Source of the DNA: Pseudomonas orientalis
GTDB lineage: Bacteria; Pseudomonadota; Gammaproteobacteria; Pseudomonadales; Pseudomonadaceae
Length of the DNA stretch: 64,000 bases
Assembly (NCBI RefSeq): GCF_001439815.1
Contig: NZ_JYLM01000002.1
Coordinates: 248,001 to 312,000, forward strand
Direction of reading: 5' to 3'
Made by a program: the position numbers and the translations under genes. The notes beneath the pieces are model-generated. The model worked only from the letters and a program-made list of their open reading frames with translations, searched no databases and was not told where the DNA came from. Below are positions 9,010 through 18,739 of this stretch, one piece after another. Within the stretch, counting starts at the first letter, position 1. Each line of letters starts with the position of its first letter.

Positions 9010-10538
9010 CGGGAGGAAGCCTTGAGCAACTGCCTGACCCGCTTGCCCATGCCAGCGCCTTGCTCGACTGTTTCACGCGAATAGGCCTGGACACTGACGT
9101 CGCTTCATTGCCCGGTGCGTGCGTTTCAGCTTCGGCACACATAAGCCACTGTGAACTCAGCCAGCTGTACCGGCTTGATGAAGCGACTGGTCGGCTTGAT
9201 CTGATCGCCCAGCACCTGACCACGACGCCTGTGCTGGCGGTTGCGGCTGCGGGTATCGATCTGCAACAGGTGGCTTTGCTGCGCGACACAGTGGACCACG
9301 GCGCCGCCATCAGTGTGGATGATGTGCAAAGCAGCCCCTACGACACGGCTTTTTTGCCAGCGCTCGCGTCACCGTGGCGCACCCTGTTGAGTGTACCGCT
9401 GTTCAACCGCCTCAACGCGGTCACTGGCGTGCTGCTATGCGCCGCTCAACGCCCGGCCGCGTTACGAGGTTACGCGTGCTCGCTGGGCCAGTTCGGCAGC
9501 TTCGCCTTGCACCAATTGGCCCTGCTGCGCAGTCTGCGGTGGGTGCCGGCTGTTGCACCGCAAGGACGCGAAGTCCCGGCGACCGTTACCTATGGCCTGA
9601 TTGGCAGCAGCGCAGCGATGGTGCAAACCTGCCAATTGATCAGCAAGGTGCTGCATACCCCTTATACCGTCCTGCTGCGCGGAGAAACCGGCACCGGCAA
9701 AGAAGTGGTGGCTCGGGCCATCCACTTGGCGGGGCCGCGTGCGGCCAAGGCGTTCGTGGTGCAGAACTGCGCGGCGTTCCCGGAAGGCTTGTTGGAGAGT
9801 GAGCTGTTCGGCTACCGGAAAGGCGCGTTCACCGGTGCCGAGCGCAATTATGCCGGGCTGTTCGACGCCGCCCATGGCGGCACCTTGCTGCTGGATGAAA
9901 TCGGCGATATGCCGCTGTCCCTGCAAGCGAAGCTGTTGCGGGTATTGCAGGAAGGCGAGATTCGCCCGTTGGGTGCCAGTGCCGCGCATAAGGTTGATGT
10001 GCGCATCATCGCGGCCACTCACCGCGACCTGGCGGCCATGGTCGCCGAAGGCAGTTTTCGCGAAGACCTTTATTACCGGCTTGCCCAGTTCCCCATCCGG
10101 TTGCCCGCCTTGCGCGAGCGGGACGGAGATGTGCTGCAACTGGCACGGCATTTCGCCGACAAGGCGTGCGCAAGCCTGGGGAGGACGCCTGTGCAATGGT
10201 CCAACATCGCCCTTGATCAACTCTCGAGTCATTCCTTTCCCGGCAACGTGCGTGAGCTCAAGTGCCTGGTGGAGCGAGCCGTTCTGTTGTGTGACGACAA
10301 CGTGATTCTGCCGGTACACCTGTCGCTGCCCCAGGCGTCGGTAGCGAACTCCGCTGATGATGTAACGCTGCGCCAGCGCATGGAGCGGGTAGAGCGGGTG
10401 TTCCTGCTCGATTGCCTGCACAAGAATCGCGGCAACCGCACCCGTACGGCGCGTGAGCTGGGTGTTGCACGGCGCACGCTGCTGTACCGACTTGCGCGCT
10501 TGAACATTGCCTGCGGCGATGCCAGTGGGGAGCGTTGA
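9006..10538 (+). CDS. Sigma-54-dependent activator of type VI secretion (Sfa/VasH type)
   Basis: This 510-residue protein is a bacterial enhancer-binding protein. Residues 1-180 are GAF-like, the central AAA+ domain has Walker A GETGTGKE near 226, the sigma-54 contact loop GAFTGA near 272, and Walker B GGTLLLDEIGDMP. The C-terminus carries a Fis-type helix-turn-helix (NRGNRTRTARELGVARRTLL). The position between clpV and the FHA gene is that of sfa2 in P. aeruginosa HSI-II and resembles vasH of Vibrio, so it probably drives sigma-54 promoters for hcp or this operon. The intact GAFTGA loop argues it is active. The start overlaps the clpV stop (ATGA). Confidence 0.93.
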   Translation: MTGGSLEQLPDPLAHASALLDCFTRIGLDTDVASLPGACVSASAHISHCELSQLYRLDEATGRLDLIAQHLTTTPVLAVAAAGIDLQQVALLRDTVDHGAAISVDDVQSSPYDTAFLPALASPWRTLLSVPLFNRLNAVTGVLLCAAQRPAALRGYACSLGQFGSFALHQLALLRSLRWVPAVAPQGREVPATVTYGLIGSSAAMVQTCQLISKVLHTPYTVLLRGETGTGKEVVARAIHLAGPRAAKAFVVQNCAAFPEGLLESELFGYRKGAFTGAERNYAGLFDAAHGGTLLLDEIGDMPLSLQAKLLRVLQEGEIRPLGASAAHKVDVRIIAATHRDLAAMVAEGSFREDLYYRLAQFPIRLPALRERDGDVLQLARHFADKACASLGRTPVQWSNIALDQLSSHSFPGNVRELKCLVERAVLLCDDNVILPVHLSLPQASVANSADDVTLRQRMERVERVFLLDCLHKNRGNRTRTARELGVARRTLLYRLARLNIACGDASGER

Positions 10539-10619
10539 ATGGTGCACCTGAAGATTGTCCGGATCAGCGCCGCCGCCACCGATAGGCATCGACGCGCCTT
10601 TTCAACGAGGAGAAACCTG

Positions 10620-10751
10620 ATGCTTGATCGTCCCTGGCACCTTGTCGTGCTTGTGGTGTGTCTGCTCGGCGGTTGTAACGCCAACTATGTATTCGATGAC
10701 GCCCAATACCGGCCTTTGGGTGAGCCTCAGGCGGTGATCCGTGGGCGCTGA
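10620..10751 (+). CDS. Small T6SS-associated lipoprotein (OrfX-like)
   Basis: This open frame encodes only 43 residues. The N-terminus MLDRPWHLVVLVVCLLGGC is a lipoprotein signal peptide with lipobox LGGC, so a mature peptide of about 25 residues would be anchored by Cys19. AGGAG about ten bases upstream of the ATG supports this start; the frame is open back to 10539, directly after the activator stop, but that start lacks a ribosome site and would bury the signal peptide. HSI-II of P. aeruginosa has a small gene (orfX) at the same place. The function is unknown; location suggests a cell-envelope role in the T6SS. Confidence 0.75.
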   Translation: MLDRPWHLVVLVVCLLGGCNANYVFDDAQYRPLGEPQAVIRGR

Positions 10752-10771
10752 ACAGAGGAGGGAGCCTGACC

Positions 10772-11962
10772 ATGCAACTGATGCTTGAAGTATGTGAGGC
10801 CGCAGGCGCCAGTCCTGCGTGCACGGTGCGCAAGGTGTTTGACGGCGTGGGCGGCGTGATTGGCCGTGGCTCCGGCTGTGACTGGGTAATCCACGATCCC
10901 AGCCGCTTGCTCTCCAGCCACCATGCCCTGGTGGGCTGTCGGGAAGGACGTTACTTCCTCACCGATATCAGCAGCAACGGTATCGGCATGCCAGGCAGTG
11001 GCGAACGACTGCGCAAGGGGCAGGCGCGATTGATCGAGGATGGCGACGTGTTCGAGCTGGGAGCGCTGTCGGTACGCGCCCGGTTGATGGAACCCGCTCA
11101 GCCCTTCGATGAGCAGCCGGTCATCACGGGTGTACCGATTCCCGATGATGCTTTCCTGGCGCTGGACCCATTGCAGGCGCTGGACCTTGAGCACCTGCGG
11201 CTTAGCGTCTCGGATGAACTGCTGGCGTTGAGCGCGGGCGTCGGCGAGCTCGGAGCATGGGCGGATCGGCATGCCGCCGACCGCGAGCATGTGGCAATAC
11301 CACGCCGGGTCGAGCCCGTCACAGCGATACCTGTGGTTGAGCCGGTCGCGATGGCAGCGTTGTCCGACGACGCCTTCTGGATAGCGTTCGCGGCGGCGCT
11401 GGGGTTTGACCTGGGCAGGCTTGACAGCGCCGCCCGAGAGGCGCTGGCGATCAAGGTGGCGCGCTTGTTTCGGCTTGAGGTGGAACGGCTGCAAAGCAGC
11501 CTGCGCACCTGTGAAGCATTGCAAGGCGAACTGGCAACGCTGCCTGCCGACGTGTTGGGCACCGCCCGGAACCCCTTGCACAGTTGTGTCGATACCGACG
11601 CGGCCGTGACCGCGATATTGGACATGGCGGCGGCAGCCCCGCTGTCTGGCGAACAGGCTATAACCCAGGCGCATCGGGCGCTTCAAGCGCATCAGGTCGC
11701 GTTGCTGAGCGCCTGCCGAAGTGCGCTGCGTAACGCGCGAAGCGCTTTCGCGCCAGGCCATTTACTGGAGTGCACCGAATTTCAGGACGCAACTCCCCGA
11801 TGGTGTTCCGACGGTGCGCGCTGGCGGGCATACCTGCGTCACTACCGGCGCACGGCAGCGGATGAGCGGTTTGACGAGCGACCGCTGGGCAGCGACTTCG
11901 TCAGGGCCTATGAGGAACAGGTGCGCCTGATCTCAACCCTGCACAGCGATTATCCAGGATGA
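10772..11962 (+). CDS. tagH: T6SS-associated FHA-domain protein TagH (Fha)
   Basis: The product has 396 residues. An N-terminal FHA domain (about residues 20-95) shows IGRGSGCDWVI, SSHHALV and DISSNGIG, the phosphothreonine-binding loops. The C-terminal third (residues about 190-396) fits the TagH C-terminal domain, ending with YLRHYRR and FVRAYEEQV. In HSI clusters the FHA protein is phosphorylated by the kinase and dephosphorylated by the phosphatase encoded at the end of the operon, both present here (18020-19614). The stop overlaps the tssJ ATG at 11959, though translation of tssJ more likely begins at 11968. Confidence 0.93.
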   Translation: MQLMLEVCEAAGASPACTVRKVFDGVGGVIGRGSGCDWVIHDPSRLLSSHHALVGCREGRYFLTDISSNGIGMPGSGERLRKGQARLIEDGDVFELGALSVRARLMEPAQPFDEQPVITGVPIPDDAFLALDPLQALDLEHLRLSVSDELLALSAGVGELGAWADRHAADREHVAIPRRVEPVTAIPVVEPVAMAALSDDAFWIAFAAALGFDLGRLDSAAREALAIKVARLFRLEVERLQSSLRTCEALQGELATLPADVLGTARNPLHSCVDTDAAVTAILDMAAAAPLSGEQAITQAHRALQAHQVALLSACRSALRNARSAFAPGHLLECTEFQDATPRWCSDGARWRAYLRHYRRTAADERFDERPLGSDFVRAYEEQVRLISTLHSDYPG

Positions 11963-11967
11963 CGTTC

Positions 11968-12453
11968 ATGTCTCGAGCCACCCTCATATCTGCGTTGCTC
12001 ATGCTCGGCCTGTTGACTGGCTGCAGCGCCCTATCGCCTTTCTCGACGTTGACCAAACTGGACCTGGTACTGACCGCCAATGAGCACCTCAACCCGGACC
12101 TTCATGGTCGACCTTCGCCGGTCGTGCTGCAGCTGATTGAACTGCGCCATGGCGCTGCCTTTGAGAACGCCGACTTCTTCAGCCTGTATGACAACGCCGA
12201 GCAGGTATTGCCAAAGGATTGGGTGAGCAGTGAGGAAGTTGAACTGCGCCCGGGCGATCGACTGGTACTCAAGTTGAGGATCGAACCAGGCAGTCATTTT
12301 GTGGGCGTGCTGGCGGCCTATCGAGACTTGCCGCACGTTCAATGGCGGCTGCTCGTTCCGCTCACCGCCCAGCAACTGAACCGGGCCGAACTGGTGCTGG
12401 ACCAGGACGGAATACGGCTGGCCGACCCGCGTTCCGACAAGGAGGTGCAGTGA
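11968..12453 (+). CDS. tssJ: Type VI outer-membrane lipoprotein TssJ
   Basis: This 161-residue protein has a lipoprotein signal ending in LLTGC (Cys19), then the TssJ transthyretin-like fold with a KLDLVLTANEHLNPD strand and the RPSPVVLQLIELR segment, both hallmark TssJ features. It anchors TssM in the outer membrane. Two ATGs are possible: 11959 overlaps the tagH stop, while 11968 has AGGA at a better distance and gives a shorter, more usual signal peptide. tssK starts two bases after the stop and its ribosome site AAGGAGG lies inside the tssJ 3' end. Confidence 0.94.
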   Translation: MSRATLISALLMLGLLTGCSALSPFSTLTKLDLVLTANEHLNPDLHGRPSPVVLQLIELRHGAAFENADFFSLYDNAEQVLPKDWVSSEEVELRPGDRLVLKLRIEPGSHFVGVLAAYRDLPHVQWRLLVPLTAQQLNRAELVLDQDGIRLADPRSDKEVQ

Positions 12454-12454
12454 C

Positions 12455-13783
12455 ATGCACGTACATAAAGTCATCTGGCAGGAAGGCATGCTGTTGCGGC
12501 CACAGCACTTGCAGCACAACGACCGTCATTACCAGCAACAGCTCAACCAGACGCGTTTGCTGGGCCCTGATGCCTGGGGGTTCCTCACGCTGGAGCTCGA
12601 TGTGCAGTACCTCAACCTCGGCAAGCTGGTGGTCACTCAGGCCAGCGGTGTGTTGCCGGACGGCACCCTGTTCGTCCACGGTGCCGCCATGGAACCCCTG
12701 GTATTACAGGTGCCCGCCAACGCCGGGGAACAGGCCGTTTACCTGGCGCTATTGCTGGCGACCGACAATCAGATTGAAGCCCGTCAACCGGAGCAGGTCG
12801 ATGTCATGGCGCGCTACCTCAGTTGTGAAGTGGAGGTAGGCGATTCGAATGCCGGGACCGACTCTCGTTGCCGGATTCAGTGCGCGCGGCCTGATTTGCG
12901 TCTCCTGCTGGGTGAGCAGCACAGGGAGCAGGGTTTCGTCACGCTCAAGGTCGCACAGGTGCTGGAGTCTACCGATGTGGGCGGCGTGCGCCTGGACGCG
13001 GCGTTCGTCCCTACATTCATTTTTATGCAGGACCGCGGGTATGTAGCCTCTTGTCTCAAGGAGGTGATCGGCTTGCTTGCATCGCGAGGGGATGCCATCG
13101 CGACCCGGATCAAGGGGGAGGGCACCGCCGCCGGCACACAGGTCGGCGATTTTCTGATGCTGCAAGTCATCAATCGTACCGAGCTTGCGCTGCGCCATTG
13201 CTTGAGCCAAGCCCGGGTTCGCCCTGAGGCGGTATTCCGCGCACTGCTGGCGCTGCTCGGCGAGTTATCGACGTTTGCCAGCGATAGCAGGCGCGCCGAG
13301 CTGGATGTGCATTACCGGCACGCTGACCAGGGGGCGAGCTTTCGTGGGCTGATGGAGGCTGTCCGTGGGGTGCTGTCGGTCGTGCTGGAACAACACTCTG
13401 TCGAGTTGACGCTGCAACAGCGCCAGTACGGCGTATTGGTTTGCCCGATAAGCGACTTGAAATTGCTGGAAACTGCGACGTTCATTCTGGCGGCCACCGC
13501 GCAGTCTGATTCGGAGCAATTGCGCCAACGCCTGCCAGCGCATCTGAAAGTCGGCCCCGTTGAGCGCATACGCGAACTGGTCAACCTGCACCTTGCGGGT
13601 ATCAAGGTCAAGCCATTGCCCGTAGCGCCGCGCCAGATCCCGTTTCATGCCGGCAAGACTTATTTCATGCTGGATATGACTGCCCGCGACATCGCGCAAC
13701 TGCAGCAGTCGGGTGGGTTCGCTTTCCATGTGGGGGGCGAGTTTTCCGCACTTGAGCTGACCTTCTGGGCCATCAGGAATTGA
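12455..13783 (+). CDS. tssK: Type VI baseplate-membrane adaptor TssK
   Basis: The product has 442 residues, the usual TssK (VasE) size. The N-terminus KVIWQEGMLLRPQHLQ is the family signature. TssK is a trimeric linker that joins the baseplate wedge to the TssL/TssM membrane complex. The C-terminal region LPVAPRQIPFHAGKTYF and FAFHVGGEF are also typical. A near-perfect Shine-Dalgarno (AAGGAGG) lies about nine bases upstream of the ATG. The stop is followed within a few bases by tssL, keeping the membrane-complex genes J-K-L-M contiguous. Confidence 0.96.
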   Translation: MHVHKVIWQEGMLLRPQHLQHNDRHYQQQLNQTRLLGPDAWGFLTLELDVQYLNLGKLVVTQASGVLPDGTLFVHGAAMEPLVLQVPANAGEQAVYLALLLATDNQIEARQPEQVDVMARYLSCEVEVGDSNAGTDSRCRIQCARPDLRLLLGEQHREQGFVTLKVAQVLESTDVGGVRLDAAFVPTFIFMQDRGYVASCLKEVIGLLASRGDAIATRIKGEGTAAGTQVGDFLMLQVINRTELALRHCLSQARVRPEAVFRALLALLGELSTFASDSRRAELDVHYRHADQGASFRGLMEAVRGVLSVVLEQHSVELTLQQRQYGVLVCPISDLKLLETATFILAATAQSDSEQLRQRLPAHLKVGPVERIRELVNLHLAGIKVKPLPVAPRQIPFHAGKTYFMLDMTARDIAQLQQSGGFAFHVGGEFSALELTFWAIRN

Positions 13784-13788
13784 ATGCC

Positions 13789-14649
13789 ATGGACAGTGAA
13801 TATTTTCAGGATGAAAAAACCGTCCTGCTCGACCGCGACGGCCATGGGCCCGCACAAGGCTCGCTTACGCAGTTCCCCTCACCGCCACGCTACGAGCAGT
13901 TGCAGGATCGGATGATCTACGCGAGCCAGGCGTTGGGCGCACACCGCTTCACAACAACGCTCAATCCGCTGGTAGTCGCAGCTTGGGAGGTATTGTCGCA
14001 AGTGGTCCAGCTCAAGGACTGCTCCGGTCGTGAAAACCTCGTCACGATCAACGATCGATTGTCATCAGCGGTGACTCAGTTCGAAACCCGCGCCTTGCAG
14101 GAAAGCGTTGAAAACACTCAGGTCATGTCGGCGCGCTACGTATTGTGCAGCCTGATCGATGAAGCAGTCGTCACCACGGCGTGGGGTGCTCGAAGCGACT
14201 GGTCGAAGATGAGCCTGTTGAGCCGCTTTCACCACGAGACGTTTGGCGGCGAGAAGGTCTTCCAGTTGCTCGAACGCCTGGCGCGAGACCCGGTAAAACA
14301 CGTGGCGATGCTGGAGCTGGTGTACCTGTGCCTGGCCCTGGGGTTTGAAGGAAAGTTTCGAGTGATGGAGCGGGGGATGCTGCATCTCGAGGCCGTTCGC
14401 GATGGCCTGTATCGACAGATCCGGCAGGTGCGTGGCAACCCATCGTCGGCGCCGGTTTTACCGGTCGGGCAGGCGCATGCGCGGCGCAAGCGCATACGCG
14501 TCATGCCTGCCCGCTGGCTTGTTGCCTTAACGCTGTGCTGCTTGCTCGCGATGTACGCGGGGTTCTCCTGGGTGTTGGCGCGAGAAAGAGCGAGCGCGCT
14601 GCAGAATCTTCAACTTTCGGCGTCGCAGCTTACCCGGACGCCCTTGTAA
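13789..14649 (+). CDS. tssL: Type VI inner-membrane protein TssL (DotU/IcmH)
   Basis: This 286-residue protein belongs to the DotU family. A cytoplasmic domain contains the typical ARYVLCSLIDEAVVTT and FHHETFGGEKVFQLLERL segments, and a single C-terminal helix (LVALTLCCLLAMYAGFSWVL) anchors it in the inner membrane. There is no OmpA-like peptidoglycan-binding extension, so any wall anchoring must come from elsewhere. The ATG at 13789 follows CAGGAATTGAATGCC; a TTG at 13780 overlapping the tssK stop would add three residues. tssM follows after 17 bases. Confidence 0.94.
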   Translation: MDSEYFQDEKTVLLDRDGHGPAQGSLTQFPSPPRYEQLQDRMIYASQALGAHRFTTTLNPLVVAAWEVLSQVVQLKDCSGRENLVTINDRLSSAVTQFETRALQESVENTQVMSARYVLCSLIDEAVVTTAWGARSDWSKMSLLSRFHHETFGGEKVFQLLERLARDPVKHVAMLELVYLCLALGFEGKFRVMERGMLHLEAVRDGLYRQIRQVRGNPSSAPVLPVGQAHARRKRIRVMPARWLVALTLCCLLAMYAGFSWVLARERASALQNLQLSASQLTRTPL

Positions 14650-14666
14650 AACGCAGGGAGCAATGA

Positions 14667-17600
14667 ATGAACGCATTCTTCAAGGGCGCGGGCGCCGTGC
14701 TGGGCAGAGTTTGGGTCTGGAGCCTGATACTGGTGCTTTCCTGCGCTGTACTGGTGTGGTGTGTCGGACCGCTGCTGGCCGTGGACAATTACCGATTCTG
14801 GCAGGGCGCGGCTGCCCGTCTGGTCACCATCAGCGTTTTGTTTCTGCTGTGGGGGTTGGCGATGGTCCTGGCGGGCGGACGCCGGGCTGCCGAACTTCAG
14901 CGGCGGGATTCGCCAACGACTCAACCGTCATTGAAAGCGGTCGAGGACGAGTGCAAGCACGTCCATGGCCGCTTCAAGGAAGCGTTGCACCGGTTGAAAA
15001 CGTCCCCTCGCTATGGCGAGCGCAATGCGCGTTGGCGCCATGATTTACCCTGGTACCTGCTGATCGGTGAACCGCGCAGTGGCAAGACTCAGTTGCTGGA
15101 AGCAGCCGGGTTGCAGTCGCCGCTCGATCGGATGGACACAGGGTCGACGGACAGCGGCGCCCATTGTGACTGGTACTTCGCTGACGAAGGTGTGCTCATC
15201 GATACGCCGGGGCGCTACCTGGTTCAACCCGACCGTTCGGTGGATGCCGCCGGCTGGACCATGCTGCTGAACAGGCTGAGGTGGCGGCATCGAGTACGTC
15301 CGCTCAACGGCGTGGTGGTGACGCTGTCGGCAGACAGGCTTCTGAGCGCTAACGAGCACGACCTGGAGCAAGCGGCACGCCACGTGCGTTCGCGTTTGCA
15401 GGAAATCCAGCAACTGCTGCATGTGGATGTGCCCGTCTACCTGGTGTTGACCCAGGCGGATCGACTGTCAGGGTTCACCGAGTACTTCGGCTCACCCTCA
15501 TCGGGCGATGTCGATGCAGTGCTGGGCCAGCCCCTGGAGGCTGACAAGACGGGTAATGACATCACCCAGGTTCGCCAGGCATTCGAGCAGTTGCTACAAC
15601 GTTTGCACAGTGAATTGATCGAACGGTTACACCAGGAACGCGATGTCGAGCGTCGGCGGCGGATGCTCGATTTTCCCGAACAGGCGGCACGAATGGGCGA
15701 GCATTTGTGCCTGTTCATCGAATGGGTGTTCTGCGCTCATCGCTACCAGCGCATCAACGGTTTACGTGGGTTCTACCTGACCTGTGCCAGTGACAGGCGC
15801 AGCCATTTCGTGCAGGGTTTGTTCAGCCAGGTGATCTTTGCCGAGGCGGATCTCGCCGCGTTACAGAGCAGCGAGCGACAGCGCATCTGGCGGCGCAACG
15901 GGTTGCTGGGCATTGCCGCTGCGCTGGTGCTGGCGTGTGCCGGTGGGCTGTGGATGCACAGTTACACGATTAATCAACAGCGTTTGACTCACATCGCTGC
16001 TCTCAGCGCACCCGTTGCGCCAGATCGCGACGAAACCTTGACGCTCCTGGCGCTGCTGGACGCGCGTTGGGCGGCGACCCGGGTATTTCCCCCGGCAGGC
16101 GACACGCCGCTGATCGAACGCGCCGGCCTGTATCAAGGCGAGGTCAGCCGTCCAGGGGTGTCACGCGCCTATGAGCAAGCATTGCAGCAGCGACTGCTGG
16201 GCCGCACCGCTGCCCTGCTGGAAGAGCAGGTACGCGCCAGCCTTGGCGATCGGGAGCGCCTGCTCGACAACTTGCGTGCGTACCTGATGCTCAATCTGCG
16301 TGAGCGGCGTGATACCACATGGCTGGCGCAGCATATGGCGAGCTATTGGTCGCTGCGATTTTCCGGTGATATGCCGGTACAGAAGCGCCTGAATGAACAC
16401 TGGGCGCGATTGCTCGAGCAGCCGTTTTCAGCGCCACTCAATGACGAACTGATAGCCCAGGCGCGTGCCGCGCTGCGGGGAGAGTCACTGGCCGATGTGG
16501 TGTATCGGGTACTGCGTGAACAATCGCGTGACCTGGAGCCGTTGCGCCTGGCTGAGGGCAAGGTATTCGCCGCCATCGAGTCCTCGGTTCCTGGTTTCTA
16601 CACCAAAAGGTACGTGCAGTACTTCGAAACTCAGGGCCCCAGGCTGGTGAACGCCATCGCTCAGGATAATTGGGTACTGGGAGAAGGCACTGACTTGAGC
16701 GGCCAGGATTTGCAGCGCTTGATGACCGAACTGCAACAGCGCTACTTCAGCGAATACGCCCAAGCCTGGAGCGACGCCCTCGGGCGCGTCAGGCTGCTGC
16801 CAACCGACAGTTTGCGCGAGGATACTGAACGGCTCGCGGGGTTGACGTCGGCGCAATCACCGGTACTTCTGTTATTGCAGCAGCTCCGTGAGAACACCCG
16901 GTTACTGCCGGGCCTGGAACTGCCGGCAACGCTGGCTCAGCCCTCAGGTGCGCTGGGCACTGTCGCCAAGGCCGCGTTGGCGCAGGGGCAGGCCAGCCTG
17001 GGCGACTCGTCTCGCCGGGCCTTGCAGCGGCGTTTTGAACCGCTGCATCAATTGCTGGACGAGCAGCAGAACCCGGGCGTCGAGCTGACCCGAGGGCTGC
17101 GCCTGCTCGACCAATTGCACCTGCAATTGGCGGCGCTGAACCGTGAGGGTTCGCCGGAGCAGGCGGCTTTTTTGCGGGCCAAGCGGCGTATGGATGGCCA
17201 GCAGGATGTATTGAGCGACCTGCGTGAGGCGGCCACCCGTTTGCCGCCTCCGCTGGCCGGTTGGTTCGAAGGCATTGCCGAAGAAACCTGGCGCCATGTG
17301 CTGGACCAGGCCTATGCCCACATCAATCAGCACTACCAGAGCGAGGTGCAGAGCCTTTACGCCAGGACGATTCGCCAACGCTATCCGTTCAGCGCCCACG
17401 CCACGAGTGATGTGGCCCTTGAGGATTTTCGCGAATTTTTCAAACCCCAGGGCGTTCTGACGCGTTTTTACGAGGCTTACCTGCGCGCCTTTGTCAGCGC
17501 GGATGGCACTCGCTATCGGCTGCGCGGACTGGACGGGCAAGGTTTGCCCATCTCGCGCTCGCTGCTGGATCAACTGACGAAAGCCCAAGTTATCCGACGT

Positions 17601-18023
17601 GGTTTTTTCACCGAAGAGCAGGGCGAGCTGGCCGTGCGTTTTACCTTGGCGCCCTACAGCCTGGATCAGTCCGTCAACCGGGCGACCTTGCGATTGGGTG
17701 GAAAGCAGCTGGAATACCGGCACGGCCCGATCATACCCATAGCGTTCCGCTGGCCCATCGAAGCGGATAACGGTCGTGCCAGCCTCGTACTGGAGAGAGG
17801 CGCCGAACTGCGGCCCCTGGGTATCGAGAAGAACACCGGCGCCTGGTCGTTGTTCCGGTTTTTCGACCTGCTGCAGCGAGAGCCTGCCAGTGGCGGCAAC
17901 GCACAGATCATCAAGGCCGACCTGGCCGGGCTGCGCGCCAATTACCTGCTGACGAGCCAACGAACACCCAGCCCATTTGAGATGGACAGGTGGCGCAGCT
18001 TCCGCCTGCCGGAGCAACTGTGA
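14667..18023 (+). CDS. tssM: Type VI inner-membrane protein TssM (IcmF)
   Basis: The product has 1118 residues. Two N-terminal transmembrane helices (about 15-38 and 52-70) are followed by a cytoplasmic NTPase-like domain with Walker A GEPRSGKT (134-141), a third helix (about 412-432), and a long periplasmic region ending in the TssJ-binding beta domain. TssM spans the envelope, linking TssL to TssJ. Unlike some homologues, the P-loop here is intact. GGGAG precedes the ATG; an out-of-frame ATG at 14663 is not used. The stop overlaps the GTG start of the phosphatase. Confidence 0.96.
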   Translation: MNAFFKGAGAVLGRVWVWSLILVLSCAVLVWCVGPLLAVDNYRFWQGAAARLVTISVLFLLWGLAMVLAGGRRAAELQRRDSPTTQPSLKAVEDECKHVHGRFKEALHRLKTSPRYGERNARWRHDLPWYLLIGEPRSGKTQLLEAAGLQSPLDRMDTGSTDSGAHCDWYFADEGVLIDTPGRYLVQPDRSVDAAGWTMLLNRLRWRHRVRPLNGVVVTLSADRLLSANEHDLEQAARHVRSRLQEIQQLLHVDVPVYLVLTQADRLSGFTEYFGSPSSGDVDAVLGQPLEADKTGNDITQVRQAFEQLLQRLHSELIERLHQERDVERRRRMLDFPEQAARMGEHLCLFIEWVFCAHRYQRINGLRGFYLTCASDRRSHFVQGLFSQVIFAEADLAALQSSERQRIWRRNGLLGIAAALVLACAGGLWMHSYTINQQRLTHIAALSAPVAPDRDETLTLLALLDARWAATRVFPPAGDTPLIERAGLYQGEVSRPGVSRAYEQALQQRLLGRTAALLEEQVRASLGDRERLLDNLRAYLMLNLRERRDTTWLAQHMASYWSLRFSGDMPVQKRLNEHWARLLEQPFSAPLNDELIAQARAALRGESLADVVYRVLREQSRDLEPLRLAEGKVFAAIESSVPGFYTKRYVQYFETQGPRLVNAIAQDNWVLGEGTDLSGQDLQRLMTELQQRYFSEYAQAWSDALGRVRLLPTDSLREDTERLAGLTSAQSPVLLLLQQLRENTRLLPGLELPATLAQPSGALGTVAKAALAQGQASLGDSSRRALQRRFEPLHQLLDEQQNPGVELTRGLRLLDQLHLQLAALNREGSPEQAAFLRAKRRMDGQQDVLSDLREAATRLPPPLAGWFEGIAEETWRHVLDQAYAHINQHYQSEVQSLYARTIRQRYPFSAHATSDVALEDFREFFKPQGVLTRFYEAYLRAFVSADGTRYRLRGLDGQGLPISRSLLDQLTKAQVIRRGFFTEEQGELAVRFTLAPYSLDQSVNRATLRLGGKQLEYRHGPIIPIAFRWPIEADNGRASLVLERGAELRPLGIEKNTGAWSLFRFFDLLQREPASGGNAQIIKADLAGLRANYLLTSQRTPSPFEMDRWRSFRLPEQL

Positions 18024-18739
18024 GTCCGATGCGCCCATGGCGCAGTGCCGGGCGTACACAGCGCGGGCAGTCACGGCCACGCAATGAGGATGCCTTGCTC
18101 GATTGCCCGCAACTGGGCTGCTGGGCCGTGGCGGACGGCATGGGAGGGCACCGGCACGGCGATGTCGCCAGCCAGTGGGTGATCAGCAGCCTGGCTTCGT
18201 TGCCCGCGCGGGGCAGTCTTGATCAGCGGGTCAATGCGGTCCGGCAAAGCTTGCAGGGCGTCAACCAGCGGCTGGCGAATGCGCGGCGGGCGCCTGGCAG
18301 TGCGGTGACAGGCAGCACGGTGGTGACGCTATTGCTGGAGAACGGACGCGCAGCGTGTGTGTGGGCGGGGGACAGTCGCTGTTATCTGTGGCGCCAGCAG
18401 AGCCTGTATCAGCTTTCCAGGGATCATTCGTTGTTGCAGCGTCTTATGGACGAGCGTCGGTTGAGTGCAATGCAAGCTCGCGCCCACCCTGATGCCAAAG
18501 CCTTGACCCGTGCGGTTGGCGCGCACTCGCCTTTGCGGCTTGAGGTGCTGGAGCTCAGTACCCGCCCTGGCGATGTATTTTTACTGTGCAGCGATGGTCT
18601 CTACCAGGCACTCAGCCATGCCGAACTGGGCCTGGCGTTGAGTGCGGGCGGGCCGCGACAGGTGGTGGACAGACTGTTTGCCGGCGCGCTGCACACCCCG
18701 GCGCGCGATGACCTGACCGCAGTGGTGGTGCAGGCATGA
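18020..18739 (+). CDS. PP2C-type Ser/Thr phosphatase of the T6SS (Stp1/PppA type)
   Basis: The product has about 239 residues and all PP2C metal-binding motifs: RPRNEDA, VADGMGGH, AGDSRCYL, SDGLY and a C-terminal DDLTAVVV. It is predicted to reverse phosphorylation of the FHA protein by the adjacent kinase, and so turn secretion down. I prefer the GTG at 18020, which overlaps the tssM stop and has GGAG five bases upstream; an ATG at 18029 is the alternative. The stop overlaps the kinase start (ATGA), so phosphatase and kinase are made in a coupled way, as stp1-stk1 of HSI-II. Confidence 0.93.
   Translation: MSPMRPWRSAGRTQRGQSRPRNEDALLDCPQLGCWAVADGMGGHRHGDVASQWVISSLASLPARGSLDQRVNAVRQSLQGVNQRLANARRAPGSAVTGSTVVTLLLENGRAACVWAGDSRCYLWRQQSLYQLSRDHSLLQRLMDERRLSAMQARAHPDAKALTRAVGAHSPLRLEVLELSTRPGDVFLLCSDGLYQALSHAELGLALSAGGPRQVVDRLFAGALHTPARDDLTAVVVQA

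Noticed and set aside
10539..10619. Longer start for the small T6SS lipoprotein
   Set aside because: The ATG at 10539 lacks a ribosome site and would put 27 residues ahead of an otherwise ideal lipoprotein signal peptide.
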